A stretch of DNA of 64,000 nucleotides from Imbricaverruca yamaguchii (lineage: Eukaryota; Arthropoda; Thecostraca; Neoverrucidae), in NCBI GenBank assembly GCA_034440575.1, contig JAOTOL010001616.1:372001-436000 (forward strand). The letters run 5' to 3'. Made by a program: the position numbers and the translations under genes. Below the pieces are notes generated by a model that worked only from the letters and a program-made list of their open reading frames with translations, was not told the origin of the DNA and ran no database searches. Shown in pieces: positions 19,500 to 30,499 of the stretch (within the stretch, counting starts at the first letter, position 1; each line of letters opens with the position of its first letter).

Positions 19500-22130
19500 G
19501 CATCACAATATCATCAGGGCACGAAGCATTTGTATCAACTACTTTCTCAATTGTCTATGAATATGCAAAACATCCCCCAGCTTTCAATCACTTTCTCTGG
19601 AACAACATATTCCTCACAATGTAAACATACTCCCTCACCTCACCCCCTGAAAAAACAGCATACAAAGAAACAAAAAAACATAGGAAGATTTGAGAAAATT
19701 GGGCTTTGAATGTGGTAGCACAAACATAGTCAAACATAATGCAACATTACAAAAAAGGTTATTCTAACCTATCACAACATAGTGGTATCTGATAGTCACC
19801 TGTGTTCTGATACTAATATTGCACCACCTATGGCCTACTAGTGTTGGATCACCTGAAACCTAAATATTTTCAATTACCTTAAACCCACTAATCTACCATC
19901 TAAAATATTCATAGGTAAAATATACTGTTCACATGCCCCCAGACCACATGTACCACAACACAGCATTTCTGGCAGCACACAAAGCATAGGTTCATAAATT
20001 GTTAAGGCTCAATAAGAGCCACAGGGGCCATCTGAGTTAAGCCTATCTATGAAATATGCTAGAAAAGTGCATGCCCATACCCAAATTGATCAATTATCTC
20101 AAGTTCCAAGGGGGCTATATATCCCAGCATATCTAGCACCATTCACCTAAATGTTAGTGATATTATAACATAAATTAACAATGGCCTCCCAATAACAAAT
20201 TTTGCTCAGAACGACTTGGAACATAGCACCCAACCAATCTCACCTGCCCTAGTTTAAATTGTAAAATGGCATGCTTGTGGATCCTAGAGTGCATGGTAAA
20301 ATACCATGAATAATTAAAACTATTGATATCAATGTAATGAAATAACAAGTCAATATAAGTGACATGGCCTCCCCAGTAGCTCAGTTGGTTAGAGCACTGG
20401 CCTGCACTGGTCTCCCGTCCTGGAAACGTGTGGTTTGAATTGCTTCACATGCTCACATTTAGCACAAGGCTGGGAGGGCCAGTTGGTAGGTATCCTGATA
20501 ATGCTGGGGATGAGCTACTGGGCAGCTGTGTCAGTGCACTGATGACATGTTAAACTTTCAGTCAAAATTATGCTGTTGAACTGGAATGCACAACAAGCTC
20601 GGCTTAGCAATAGGACCATGGTTCATAAAGCCACCACAGCAAGAACTTGGATGAAATGTATCAAACAAAAGCAAAACAAACAAACAAAGCATTAATAGTT
20701 GATTAAAACATTATGAGGAATGTTGATTTAGTGCTCAGAAGGCAGCATATTGTACCCTATTCTATTAATAATTGATCAATTGGCTGTCATAGATTCAGCT
20801 TATTTCAAGTTAATATTGTTTATTACATATTTACCCACTCAAAGTAAAATGTTTGCCTTGAAGCCTGATGATATTTATAAAATGTAGAACATGCTTCAAC
20901 ACATGATTAAGATGATTGGGCACTCATTTCCTACCTGCATGTGCTTACTTTTCAGGTGGTGATAAAACTAACACTAGAAAGGGGCTTCTTTGAGTTCATT
21001 TTACAGCATTTTTCAATTTTTGGCTGAGCAGAAGCCAGTAGACAAACCAGATACAGCCATGTGCAAGATACTCCACAAATCAGTATAAGCTTAGCTTTGT
21101 CATGTACAGGTTACATTCCAGTTCCTCACATAATTATTAAGCTTTGTTTTGAGGACAATTACACAAGCTCATAATTCTTCCAAAGGCACAGTATCATTAC
21201 CAGCAAGGTTATTTGCTCAAATTATTTCAAGGTATGCCAATATTTGTTTTTTAAAAGATCACTATGGCAGCACAATTAATAATTTCCTTATCAAAGCAGC
21301 AAAGCTTTATAAGCTACTCCAATGCAGTGCTGGTCAGTCTGACACCATCAATGTGCAGATGGATGAGCCACATCCTGGATGGTCCCAGTAAATTATGTAA
21401 ATGTTTGCAGAGTTAACTACTAAAATATTGCTAATCATGGCACATTTACTCCACAGCATGTCTAGGAAGTCATCAATTGCATCAATAGCTGTTGACTTAA
21501 AGGTAATAATTTGTGAAGAAAATGAATGGTCACAGTCTTCACAACATCCAAAGGCATTGCATTAAAAAACAAAGAAACAATTTTTATCTTTACATCAATT
21601 GCATTGACCACCCTCAATTTAAAAGTAATCACTTGCAGAGAAAATCAATGGTGGCATCATCTTCACCACATCAAAAACATTCTATACAAATTCCAAACAA
21701 TCAGGCTTTACCCTGATAACAAAATTTGTCAGTATTGGGTCAGCAATTGAGTATTATTTTGCTCACAAAATGAGAATATTTGCTGCAAAATAAGCAAGCA
21801 TTGTCTTAATGTCACATAATAAATGCAGCATTGGAGCATATAAAATACACATTCAGCTATGCTATCTGAAATATGCAATTTTACAAAGTTTACTCATTTC
21901 CAATGGTCTAGAGCCTCTGTAGAATGACATGATGTGTTGAATAATATAGCTAAAGAGAACATTAATTCATTGGCAGTATATTCATCACTTTGACATGAAC
22001 TTCACAAAGTATAAGCACACTGCTTCACCTTATCTTATCTTTTTAATTCATCTTCACCTCAAAGGTAAATTGTAGTGATAGCAGCTCACTGATATATCAA
22101 TAGCACATGTGTATGAATAACTGGCATTTA
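19500..22130. other. CpG-depleted AT-rich block upstream of USP24 exon 1
   Basis: By eye there are about four CpG dinucleotides in roughly 2.5 kb, three of them inside the SINE at 20368-20690. Adjacent sequence carries a CpG every few dozen bases. CA and TG are frequent. No ORF or exon is recognised. It lies in the USP24 5' flank or a 5'-UTR intron. Confidence 0.8.
20368..20690 (+). mobile_element. tRNA-derived SINE, family C, copy 2
   Basis: Starts CCTCCCCAGTAGCTCAGTTG (tRNA-like A box), continues with AGAGCACTGGCCTGCACTGG. It ends with ACAAGCTCGGCTTAGCAATA and an A/CAAA-rich tail near 20660-20690, like the copy at 16575-16942. Confidence 0.88.
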
Positions 22131-22955
22131 CTGGCATTGCCCCCGAGTAAATCGAAATACTCAGAAAAAAAACTGGTGCGAATAAATGTCCACCATGACA
22201 TTGTCTTCGCGGTGTAGAACACCACCGATATTAAGCAGTCCAACCTTAGGGCGGTTTGTTATTGTTGGCTATGCATGGTTTTCTGCGAAGGCAGCACAAC
22301 GGTAAACATCCCACTAGACCACATTCTGGAGGGTAAATCCTTCACTGTGAACAGCTGAGCATGAATAGAAAGGAATAAATTATCATAAAACTGCACAAAA
22401 TAGCGACATTTACCCATTTGGCACCCACCTAAAACCAGCAACAACCACCTGCAGAAATTGTCCCGTTGAATCCTGCGGAGACAAAATATGCGCACATGCT
22501 TGATACAAATGCACAGGACCAAGGCGATATCACGGGACTACTTATTTCATCTAGCATTTTCGGCTATATATGTTCTAAAATACCTTCTTTTGTACTATCA
22601 ATTGCTTGCACTATAACTGCTAGAGGAAGGAAGCGTGTATGGGCCCATGTGGATTAGGTTAGTCCGGTTTGTACACTTTTTGCCAAAATCGATAGCAGCT
22701 CCCTCTCATTTTATGCATTTTGGGCCCCTGAACAAGATGGAGGCATCACAAATATAAATTTATCGCATCTTTTGATGGCCCCGGCCACTTGAAGATTTTG
22801 GCTGGGACCAAATTTTGGACATTTCTGCATCTCATAAGCGGACTGGTGGGAAAATGAGTCCGCTTGAGCATTACATCGTCAAGGCAATTCATTTTCGATC
22901 ATTTGGCACCGTTCCCAAGATTCTAGCTGTCTTATTTCCTCAGATCTCGTCTTCG

Positions 22956-23137
22956 TTGTTGTTGTTTATTGGTTGGTTCACGACACACTTTATGCACATG
23001 CACGGCTAATGGCGCCGCCCACACTGTTTCGCCGGTGGGCCGCGGGATTGGGAAATGTCCTGAGTGGCGCTAGAGTGGAACCCGGGACCTTTGGTACCCA
23101 TAGCCCGACACCTTAACCACTCGGCCATCCCCGCCCC
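22956..23137 (-). mobile_element. SINE, family B, copy 2, inside the left inverted arm
   Basis: About 90% alike to 15910-16088 by eye. Flanks AGATCTCGTCTTCG (22942-22955) and AGATGTCTTCCG (23138-23149) look like an imperfect target duplication. The matching point in the right arm (near 25940) has no insert. Confidence 0.9.
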
Positions 23138-23974
23138 AGATGTCTTCCGAAGTATGGAAGGTTCGAGTGGTTCCCTGAGTTGCCAACAGATGGAAGGCCT
23201 AGCGAGCCCAGCTGCCTTCCAAATGCCTTGTGACGGACGAGTTTGTACTTTCCACCGAGCGTGGTTTGGCGTCTTGGTGCACTCAACTAACTTATACCGT
23301 CAGGTACCGTCCCAACTAACTTATCGGTTATGTCTTATGTGAATTAGAGGTGCAAGTACAAAAACAAAATGGTAACGGATTCTACAGTGAAATAATCGCA
23401 CATATTGGTTGAAAAGAGGTGGTACTGCACAGAACATGCTCTGCGAAGCCTGGCTTGAATCGCAACAAGGTAATCAACATGAAACCAGTGTGGCCCCTCA
23501 TATTTGTATGTATTTTGTAAAAGGTGTATTCTATGTATTCCGTCAGATCATCTGTCATCACCATTCCGCCGCCGCCACCGGGGCACGCCACAACAGCCCG
23601 CCGCGCTGAGACTCGCCGCAGCGGCGCTCACTCACTCACTGGCCTGGAACCGGCGACGGAAGGCCACCTTATTCAGCCTATAGCCGCCCTGGCGGTCCCT
23701 GCCGGTGACAGCCGCCGCCGAATCCATGGTCAGCTCGCTCGCTCCGTCGTCTGCATGTGGCAGGGAATGCCGGTTCGTAGAGGCTCTTCCAGCCGATGCC
23801 CCAGCTCATCGCCTCCAAGTGGGCGGGTCAGAGGTGGCTCGATATCTGCCCGGTGGTGCTGCAAATCCATCAACTCCATGAAGATGCTGGCCCGGAGATT
23901 GACTTCCGGGCATTTGTAAGCCCGGACTGGCTGCCCAGGCCCTTACGGGCCTCACCGATGAGCTGGATAGCTCG

Positions 23975-24247
23975 GACCCGGGGCTCTCGGCGTTCGTCCC
24001 CGAGCATGCCGAGGACGACAGCCACAGGGTGCACCATCATGGGGTTCCCGCAGAGTCTCCTCTCGGCAGGGCAGCTCGGCCCGACACGGCCCGGGTGACA
24101 GGGACTGGATAGTTCTGACTCGGGGCTCTCGGCGTTCGTCCCCGAGCATGCCGAGGACGACAGCCACAGGGTGCACCATCATGGGGTTCCCGCAGAGTCT
24201 CCTCTCGGCAAGGCAGCTCGGCCCGACACGGCCCGGGTGACAGGGAC
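23975..24247. repeat. About 131-bp direct duplication
   Basis: Two adjacent near-identical copies, each with GGGGCTCTCGGCGTTCGTCC and ending GGCCCGGGTGACAGGGAC. They lie at the inner edge of the left arm, where the inverted similarity to 25030-25140 ends. Confidence 0.88.
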
Positions 24248-24261
24248 CCGACACGAAAAGG

Positions 24262-25463
24262 TTCACAACATATCCGTGAAGGCCCACCCGTGCGATGTAT
24301 TTGTCGGACACTTTAACTGCGAAGCGCGGCACACCGGAGCGGCTATCGCCCAGCAGCTGCTGCGCTTTCTGGTTGAGCGCGGCATACAGGCCACTGTCAT
24401 CCATGCGGTGGGAGGCGATGGGACTAACGAAGTGGTGGGCTGGCAAGGCGGCTGGATGACCAAATTCGAAAAGCTGCTAGGCAGGCCGCTGACCCGAGCG
24501 GCCTGCCTCCTCTATCAGGTCGAGCTGCCTTACAGAGCCCTCTTCAAGAGGCTCCATGGGCCGAATACCAGTCCCTCCAGCTCCTCGGTTCTCATCGGCA
24601 GGCTGCTGTCGGGCCCCGTGCACCAGTTGGCTGTCGCTCAGTTCCAGCCCCTGACAACAGCTGAGCTTCCGCCGCTGTCAGATGATGTCAGACACAATCT
24701 GAGCTCAGATCTGCGCCTGCTGGTGTAGTGCGCCCAGTGTGTGACTTCGGGCGATGGAAGCGAAGTAGCGCGGCGCGTTCACGGCTAGCTCAGTATGGCG
24801 CGGTGGCACACCGCACAGAGCAGACTGTTGCGTGTCTACATGGCCCAACAGAGCCCCAGTGCCGAGCTGCAGACGCTTTCATTGTACGTTGTGGACGTTT
24901 ACATCCTAACAGTGCTGGCCATCAGACACCGGCCGGACCTGGTGGAGGCGCCGCTCCACCTGTACGACCAGCTTGAGCGGCAGTGCCGCCACATGACCGG
25001 CGATGATCTGGCCGAAGTGCAGAGGAAACTCTGCGGGAACGCCATGATGGCGCACCCTGAGACCGTCGTCCTCGGCATGCTCGGGGACGAACGCCGGGAG
25101 ATCCAAGCCCGGGCTATCCAGCTCGTCGGTGAGGCCCGTCAGCGCCGGCAGCCTGGGCAGCCAGTTCGGGCTTACAAATGCCCAGAAATCAATCTCCAGA
25201 CCAGCAACTTCATGGAGTTGGTGGATTTCCAGCATCACCAGGCAGATATCGAGCCACCCCTGACCCGCCTACTTGGCAGCGATGAGCTGGCGCGTCTGGT
25301 GGATGAGCTTCTGCAAACTGGCATTTCCTGCCACACGCAGGCGACGGAGCGAAGTGTAAAGTTGACCATGGAGTCGGCGGCGGCTGTCACCGGCAGGGAC
25401 CGCCAGGGCGGCTATAGGCTGAATAAGGTGGCCTTCCGTCGCCGGTTCCAGGCCAGTGAGTGA
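24262..25463 (+). pseudogene. Transposase-like protein of an unnamed family, 5'-truncated
   Basis: Two ORF segments in the same frame (to 24728 and 24795-25463) can be joined by a 67-base intron (donor GGT|GTAGTG, acceptor CTCAG|T). The product would then read across without a stop. Part one has AVGGDGTNEVVGWQGGW, KLLGRPLTRAACLLYQVELP and SGPVHQLAV. Part two has ARWHTAQSRLLRVYM, HPETVVLGMLGDERRE and a C terminus rich in Arg. From memory, the order GDGTN..GW.GG / GRPL...C..H.ELPLR / W.T.A.R.LRLY / HPE..LLAMLTDE recurs in uncharacterised multicopy proteins of arthropods and cnidarians. The His usual in the second block is Gln here. A transposase role is inferred from the long inverted arms. The N terminus is missing. 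Confidence 0.55.
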
Positions 25464-26246
25464 GTGAGCGCCGCTGCGGCGAGTCTCAGCGCGGCGGGCT
25501 GTTGTGGCGTGCCCCGGTGGCGGCGGCGGAATGGTGATGACAGATGATCTGACGGAATACATAGAATACACCTTTTACAAAATACATACAAATATGAGGG
25601 GCCACACTGGTTTCATGTTGATTACCTTGTTGCGATTCACGCCAGGCTTCTCAGGGCATGTTCTGCGCAGTACCACCTCTTTTTTAACCAATATTCGCGA
25701 TTATTTCACTGTTGAATCCGCTACCATTTTTGTGTATTTGCACCTCTAATTCACATAAAGCATAACCGATAAGTTAGTTGAGTGCACGGCGTCTTGATGC
25801 ACGGTACCAGTGCATCAAGACGCCAAACCACGCTTGGTGGAAAGTGTAAACACGTCCGTAATAAGACATTTGGAAGGCAGCCGGGCTCGCTGGGCCTGCC
25901 ATCTGTTGGCGGCCCAGGGAGCCGCTCGAACCTTCCATACTTCAGAGGACGAAATTTGAGGATGTAAAACAGCTAGAATCTTGGAAACGGTGTCAAATGA
26001 TCGAAAATGAATTGCCTCGACGACTCAATGCTCCATCGGAGTCATTTTCCGACCAGTTTGCTTATGAGGTGCAGAAATGTCGAAAATTTGGTCCAATCCA
26101 AAATCTTCGAGTGGCCGAGACCATCAAAATATGTGAGAAATTCCCATTTCTGATACTTCCATCGTATTCAGTGGCCCAAAATGCATTAAATGAGGCGGAG
26201 CTGATATCGATTTTGGTAAAAAGTGTGCAAACCGGACCAACCTAAT

Positions 26247-27250
26247 GTTGTAGTGAAGTTTTGCTCCCCAGAACTTTTTCAGACATTTCCCCACTTTGTC
26301 TGAGGTAAACTTCTATAGGCACGTGATAGACTATGGACCTCAGCGTTACGATAACCCCGGGATAATTATTTCACCAGCTCGCAGCTTCCCATTTCATAGC
26401 TCTGATCTCACATCTCTGAGCTCTGAGCCATCTCACACATATCTGCATCCAGGTCTTCATATAAACTCAGTCTGATATCATCTCGATCTCTTGTAAGCAA
26501 CGTTCACACACAATCTCCAACTTGTACACAGATCGATCTTCAAACATACTACTCCCGTCTTACAAGCTTACATCTCGCCAGTTATACAGCGTTTACAAAC
26601 AGTTAGTACCAGACATACCTGCAGTAGTCAGCCCGGGGCGGCTGACTACAGCCAGCCGCCCTGCGGCGTCCACACAGAGTGAGCGACAGAGAGAGAGTCA
26701 GGTGAGGTCCAGACAGAGAGCGATCCGTCTCGCTCGGCGGCTATATAGCTTCTCAGGGCAACCGCCCTTGGCCACACGCCAGGAGACACGTCATCGTCAC
26801 GCGGCTCTGAACTAACCAGAGCAATGCCCGGACTCGATGCACTACAGCAGCGTGTCAGACTGTCTATCAGACATTCCGTCAGCTCAGACACCTCTGAGCC
26901 TCGGCCCCGGTCGGCCGACTCTACGACTGGCGACAGACACATTAACCCCAAACATGTTTTCGTAAACTGAGACCACGCTGCCGCAGGCAGCCGGTAGTTC
27001 GTGGCGCTGCGGCCCAGAACAAACTGTCACATCATCATACACCCATGACGGCCACATCTGACCGTCAGACACTGACACGTCAACTTCCGTCAGACATTAG
27101 AGACAGCGGCGTCCGCGGCGGTCGACGGCGCCGGGGTTACTTGATCGGAGGGGAGGGGTCACAATAGACACTGGCCTCGACAGCCCGGCTGGCGGTGATT
27201 GCCGAGTTAGCAGCGACGACGACTTCCGTCGCGGTACCTGCCGCTACATG
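26247..27250. other. Unassigned region, GC-rich from 26620
   Basis: AT-rich unique sequence to about 26600, then GC-rich sequence with repeated CCGTCAGACA-type words. It includes a perfect 10-bp inverted repeat GTAGTCAGCC/GGCTGACTAC at 26624-26649. I see no supported exon. A run of ten G at 27253 marks the likely LINE 5' region. Confidence 0.5.
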
Positions 27251-27252
27251 AA

Positions 27253-28109
27253 CGGGGGGGGGGTTCTACGTTCCGTGTGTCCCCCAGAGGAAGCTTTGCT
27301 ACAATGTGCATTTAATGTGGATTGAAATGTGCTGTATAGGATCCAATGTTAAAGGTGAAATTATTGAATGGCAAAGGAACATTGAGGGGACACTTGCCAC
27401 ATCAAAAATATATATACCACCATCCATGTTGGCTCCCCAATCAGAGCTCCCACCCCGACGACGAATCACCTTTTCGTGGTGGGGGGATTGGGTGCCCCAA
27501 TTACCCGGCGACCATCATACCGGCGAGGGGTGAGGCCAAGAGTTCCTCACTCGTCCTTCCGTCCATATGCTCCCATTCCAATGCTCATCTTATCCCAACA
27601 TCCATGTCCTTCACCTGGCCCTGCAACACCAACTATCCCTACTATGAGCAGGCAGGGAAATTTTCCCTGTCCTGCCCACCAGCTCAGTTTTATCAGGGTA
27701 GCCGCGCCCCCTCAGCCTGTCCCCCGGGGTTGACGGAGTCCTGGAGGTTGAGGTCCCCCGTCGCACGGTGCTAGTTGTGACGGGGGACCAACACACCTCT
27801 TTGGTCCTGATATCCAGAAGGGGCGGGCGGGCCCGCGGGGCCTTACGTGGGCCAAATGGCTGGTCGCCTCGGACCGGAGGCCTGGGACTCTTCCCAGTGT
27901 CTGCCGGCCTGGCCGGCTGGGGTCAAGGGGTGGGCGGTGCTGGATCCCGGTCGGGGTGGTGAGTTTCTCTCTCCCGGCCAGGCGAGGGCGCCGCCTGCCC
28001 CGTATGGCTCCTCGGGCGCCTGGCGACCTCCCTTCCGCGGGACCCAGGCGCCCCCTCAGTAGGGCCCTATGCGGTGGGGCGCCAGAGGAGCAGAACACAT
28101 ACACACTTC
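27253..28109 (+). mobile_element. Probable 5' UTR of the Jockey-like LINE
   Basis: A GC-rich leader immediately upstream of LINE ORF1, with pyrimidine/G blocks and no ORF of its own. The 5' boundary is a guess from the G run and the composition change. Confidence 0.5.
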
Positions 28110-30421
28110 ATGGCATCCTCAAACCAAAAAAAAGGTTCCTCTAGTAGGGGTCAGACATTTCTACCACCCACCGCCGGTGGAAGAATGCCCAACCCGGAGA
28201 GCTGCAGAAATGTTCAGAATGCCCAACGCATCCTCATCATCCGAGGACAGACTAAGGACCTTGCGTCGTTGTCCTCCTTCCAGAGACGAGATGGGTGCGA
28301 CAGGCTTGGGAAAATTGTTTGTTGCGAGAAGCTGAAAGATGGAGCGTAAGAGGTGGAGTTCGCAGTGGCAAAGGACGCAGAATGGGCGCTGATGAGCTCA
28401 GAGTGCATATTCAGTGTGCGCAAAGGTGGGAAGAAAGTCGACGACAACGTGCAATTAAAAGTTAAACCACATCGAACCAAAAATACATCGCGGGGAATTA
28501 TAAACTGTCATGATTTCAGGGACGTGACTGAGGAGGAAATAGTGGACGGACTGTCTCAGTTTGTCGTGATGGGAGCGAGGGAAATGAAGACGAGACGAGG
28601 CGCAGAGCTGATGAGAACCAACAATGTTAAACTGACTTTTAACACAACAGGCATGCCATCTGAGATTCGTGTGGGCTATATCCATGTAAAGGTAGGAGTT
28701 TTCCTCGTAAACCCGATGCGCTGCTTCAAGTATCAGAAGTACGGCCACACAAACCAATACTGTCGAAATCGTCCTGTGTGCAGCAGGTGTGCTTCCTCGG
28801 ACCATGCCAGCGAACATTGCAATTCCGAGATGCCATTCCTTGTGAACTGCGGTAGGGGACAGGATCCGCACACGTCGTTTGACCGGACCTGTCCCAGCTA
28901 CTCCAAGGAGAAGATCATCTCCATTAAGCACACGCAAAAAGTAACTTCTCTGGAACCCCGAGGTATCTACGACCACGCCCATCCGAGAACATCATACGCA
29001 ACAAAAGTGAAAAATACCACGTCGCTTCTGCACCACACTCACACAACTAAAACCAACGAACTAATCGTAGCACTGAGTGAACTTCTCCGCAACTTTGGCG
29101 TGCCAGTCGCACCGGCGATGATGCAAACGCAGCCCAAATGCCCTTCCGATGCGGCGAAGGGCGGTGCTCCGCCGCCGCTGCCCGCTGGAGTGAACTCTCC
29201 GAAGCCGGCCGCTGAGCGAGCTCCGGATCATCTAGTACCATCCAGTGATACGGAAAATGGAGCATGGCCAATTTTCCAACGCAAGGGGGCAGTAAATCCC
29301 CTCCGCAGACCACACATTGCGTTTCCCCAAACAAGACGACCACTCAGTCGATACCGCCACTTTGCCATCCCACTTTGCCATCGCCTGCAGGGACACGGCC
29401 TCCTACCACGTCTCGAACCAAAATGAGAATCACCAGAGCCCCCATCGCCGGCGCTGAACCAACACCGACATGTTCACCTGTCTGATGAGAGCCTCCAAAG
29501 ACAAGAGGCTGAAAGGCGGGCTCACGAAGCCAAGCGCTCACGAAGCCAAGCGCTCACGAAGCCAAGCGCTCACGAAGCCAAGCGCTCACGAAGCCAAGCG
29601 CTCACGAAGCCAAGCGCTCACGAAGCCAAGCGCTCACGAAGCCAAGCGCTCACGAAGCCAAGCGCTCACGAAGCCAAGCGCTCACGAAGCCAAGCGCTCA
29701 CGAAGCCAAGCGCTCACGAAGCCAAGCGCTCACGAAGCCAAGCGCTCACGAAGCCAAGCGCTCACGAAGCCAAGCGCTCACGAAGCCAAGCGCTCACGAG
29801 CCAAGCGCTCACGAAGCCAAGCGCTCACGAAGCCAAGCGCTCACGAAGCCAAGCGCTCACGAAGCCAAGCGCTCACGAAGCCAAGCGCTCACGAAGCCAA
29901 GCGCTCACGAAGCCAAGCGCTCACGACGCCAAGCGCTCACGAAGCCAAGCGCTCACGAAGCCAAGCGCTCACGAAGCCAAGCGCTCACGAAGCCAAGCGC
30001 TCACGAAGCCAAGCGCTCACGAAGCCAAGCGCTCACGAAGCCAAGCGCTCACGAAGCCAAGCGCTCACGACTCGCAGAAATGGAGCGGGTCCGCGTGGTG
30101 ATCTGAGAAGAGATTGATAAGACTCTCCACATCAAGACGGCCACGCCGTCTCCTCGGAGGCGTGTAGAGGGCCCGTCCGAGTCCCGTGCTTCAAGGGATC
30201 CATCCAGGATGGACCCACCTCCGCCGTCTCGGTTGACGGCTCCCAATGTCCGGGCGGGCAGACCGGCACGCGCTGAGAAGCCTGCGCTGCCATGGATGTC
30301 GTCACCGCCTGAAGGGAGCTCGCTGCGTGCTCGCCCAAGGACATCGTCGCTTGGTGAGGATTCCAGGAGTGGCCCGACAGGCACAGCAGATCCAACGAAC
30401 GAACCAGTAGCCAGAATTTAG
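28110..30421 (+). pseudogene. LINE ORF1 (Gag-like, CCHC zinc knuckles), Jockey-type, inactivated
   Basis: Encodes a nucleic-acid chaperone that coats LINE RNA. Translation begins at ATG 28110 (MASSNQKKG) and reads in one frame to 29426 except for a TAA at 28347-28349, a single nonsense codon. At about residues 210-270 lie cysteine/histidine knuckles CFKYQKYGHTNQYC, CSRCASSDHASEHC and a third, degenerate one. A frameshift follows about 29426. A 16-bp array (29519-30070) sits in the C-terminal region, after which a proline/arginine-rich tail ends at 30421. Confidence 0.85.
29519..30071 (+). repeat. 16-bp tandem array inside LINE ORF1, about 34 units
   Basis: Unit CGCTCACGAAGCCAAG, almost perfect, with one shortened unit near 29800 and one A-to-C variant near 29927. 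Three units encode a 16-residue repeat (EAKRSRSQALTKPSAH) because 16 is not a multiple of three. The flanks (ERRAHEAKR before, AKRSRLAEMERVR after) suggest expansion from a short coding segment. Confidence 0.97.
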
Positions 30422-30499
30422 ACCGACTTCTAGTTCATGTTGACAATAACTCTATTAACTCCTAGTCAACTACCAAAGTACGCTCTTTAATTTTATAGT

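Larger units (their letters stand above)
22653..26246 (+). mobile_element. 3.6 kb element with about 1.2 kb inverted arms and a transposase-like gene
   Basis: The left arm (22653 to about 24060) and right arm (about 25030 to 26246) are reverse complements over their whole length. They end in ATTAGGTTAGTCCGGTTTG and its mate ATTAGGTTGGTCCGGTTTG. The left arm is longer only because a SINE (22956-23137) sits in it; without the SINE both arms are about 1.22 kb. The right arm carries the 3' end of the internal gene, and the left arm repeats this part in reverse. No target-site duplication is evident. Confidence 0.85.

Noticed and set aside
3720..20440. tRNA genes suggested by A/B-box-like sequence at 3.7, 11.2, 15.9, 16.9, 17.2 and 20.4 kb
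   Set aside because: Each is the head of a repeated SINE with body, tail and, where visible, target duplication. Cloverleaf stems are poorly kept.
29519..30071. CRISPR-like array
   Set aside because: No spacers; contiguous 16-bp units inside a LINE ORF1. The arrays at 36020, 43289, 44243 and 54820 were rejected for the same reason.
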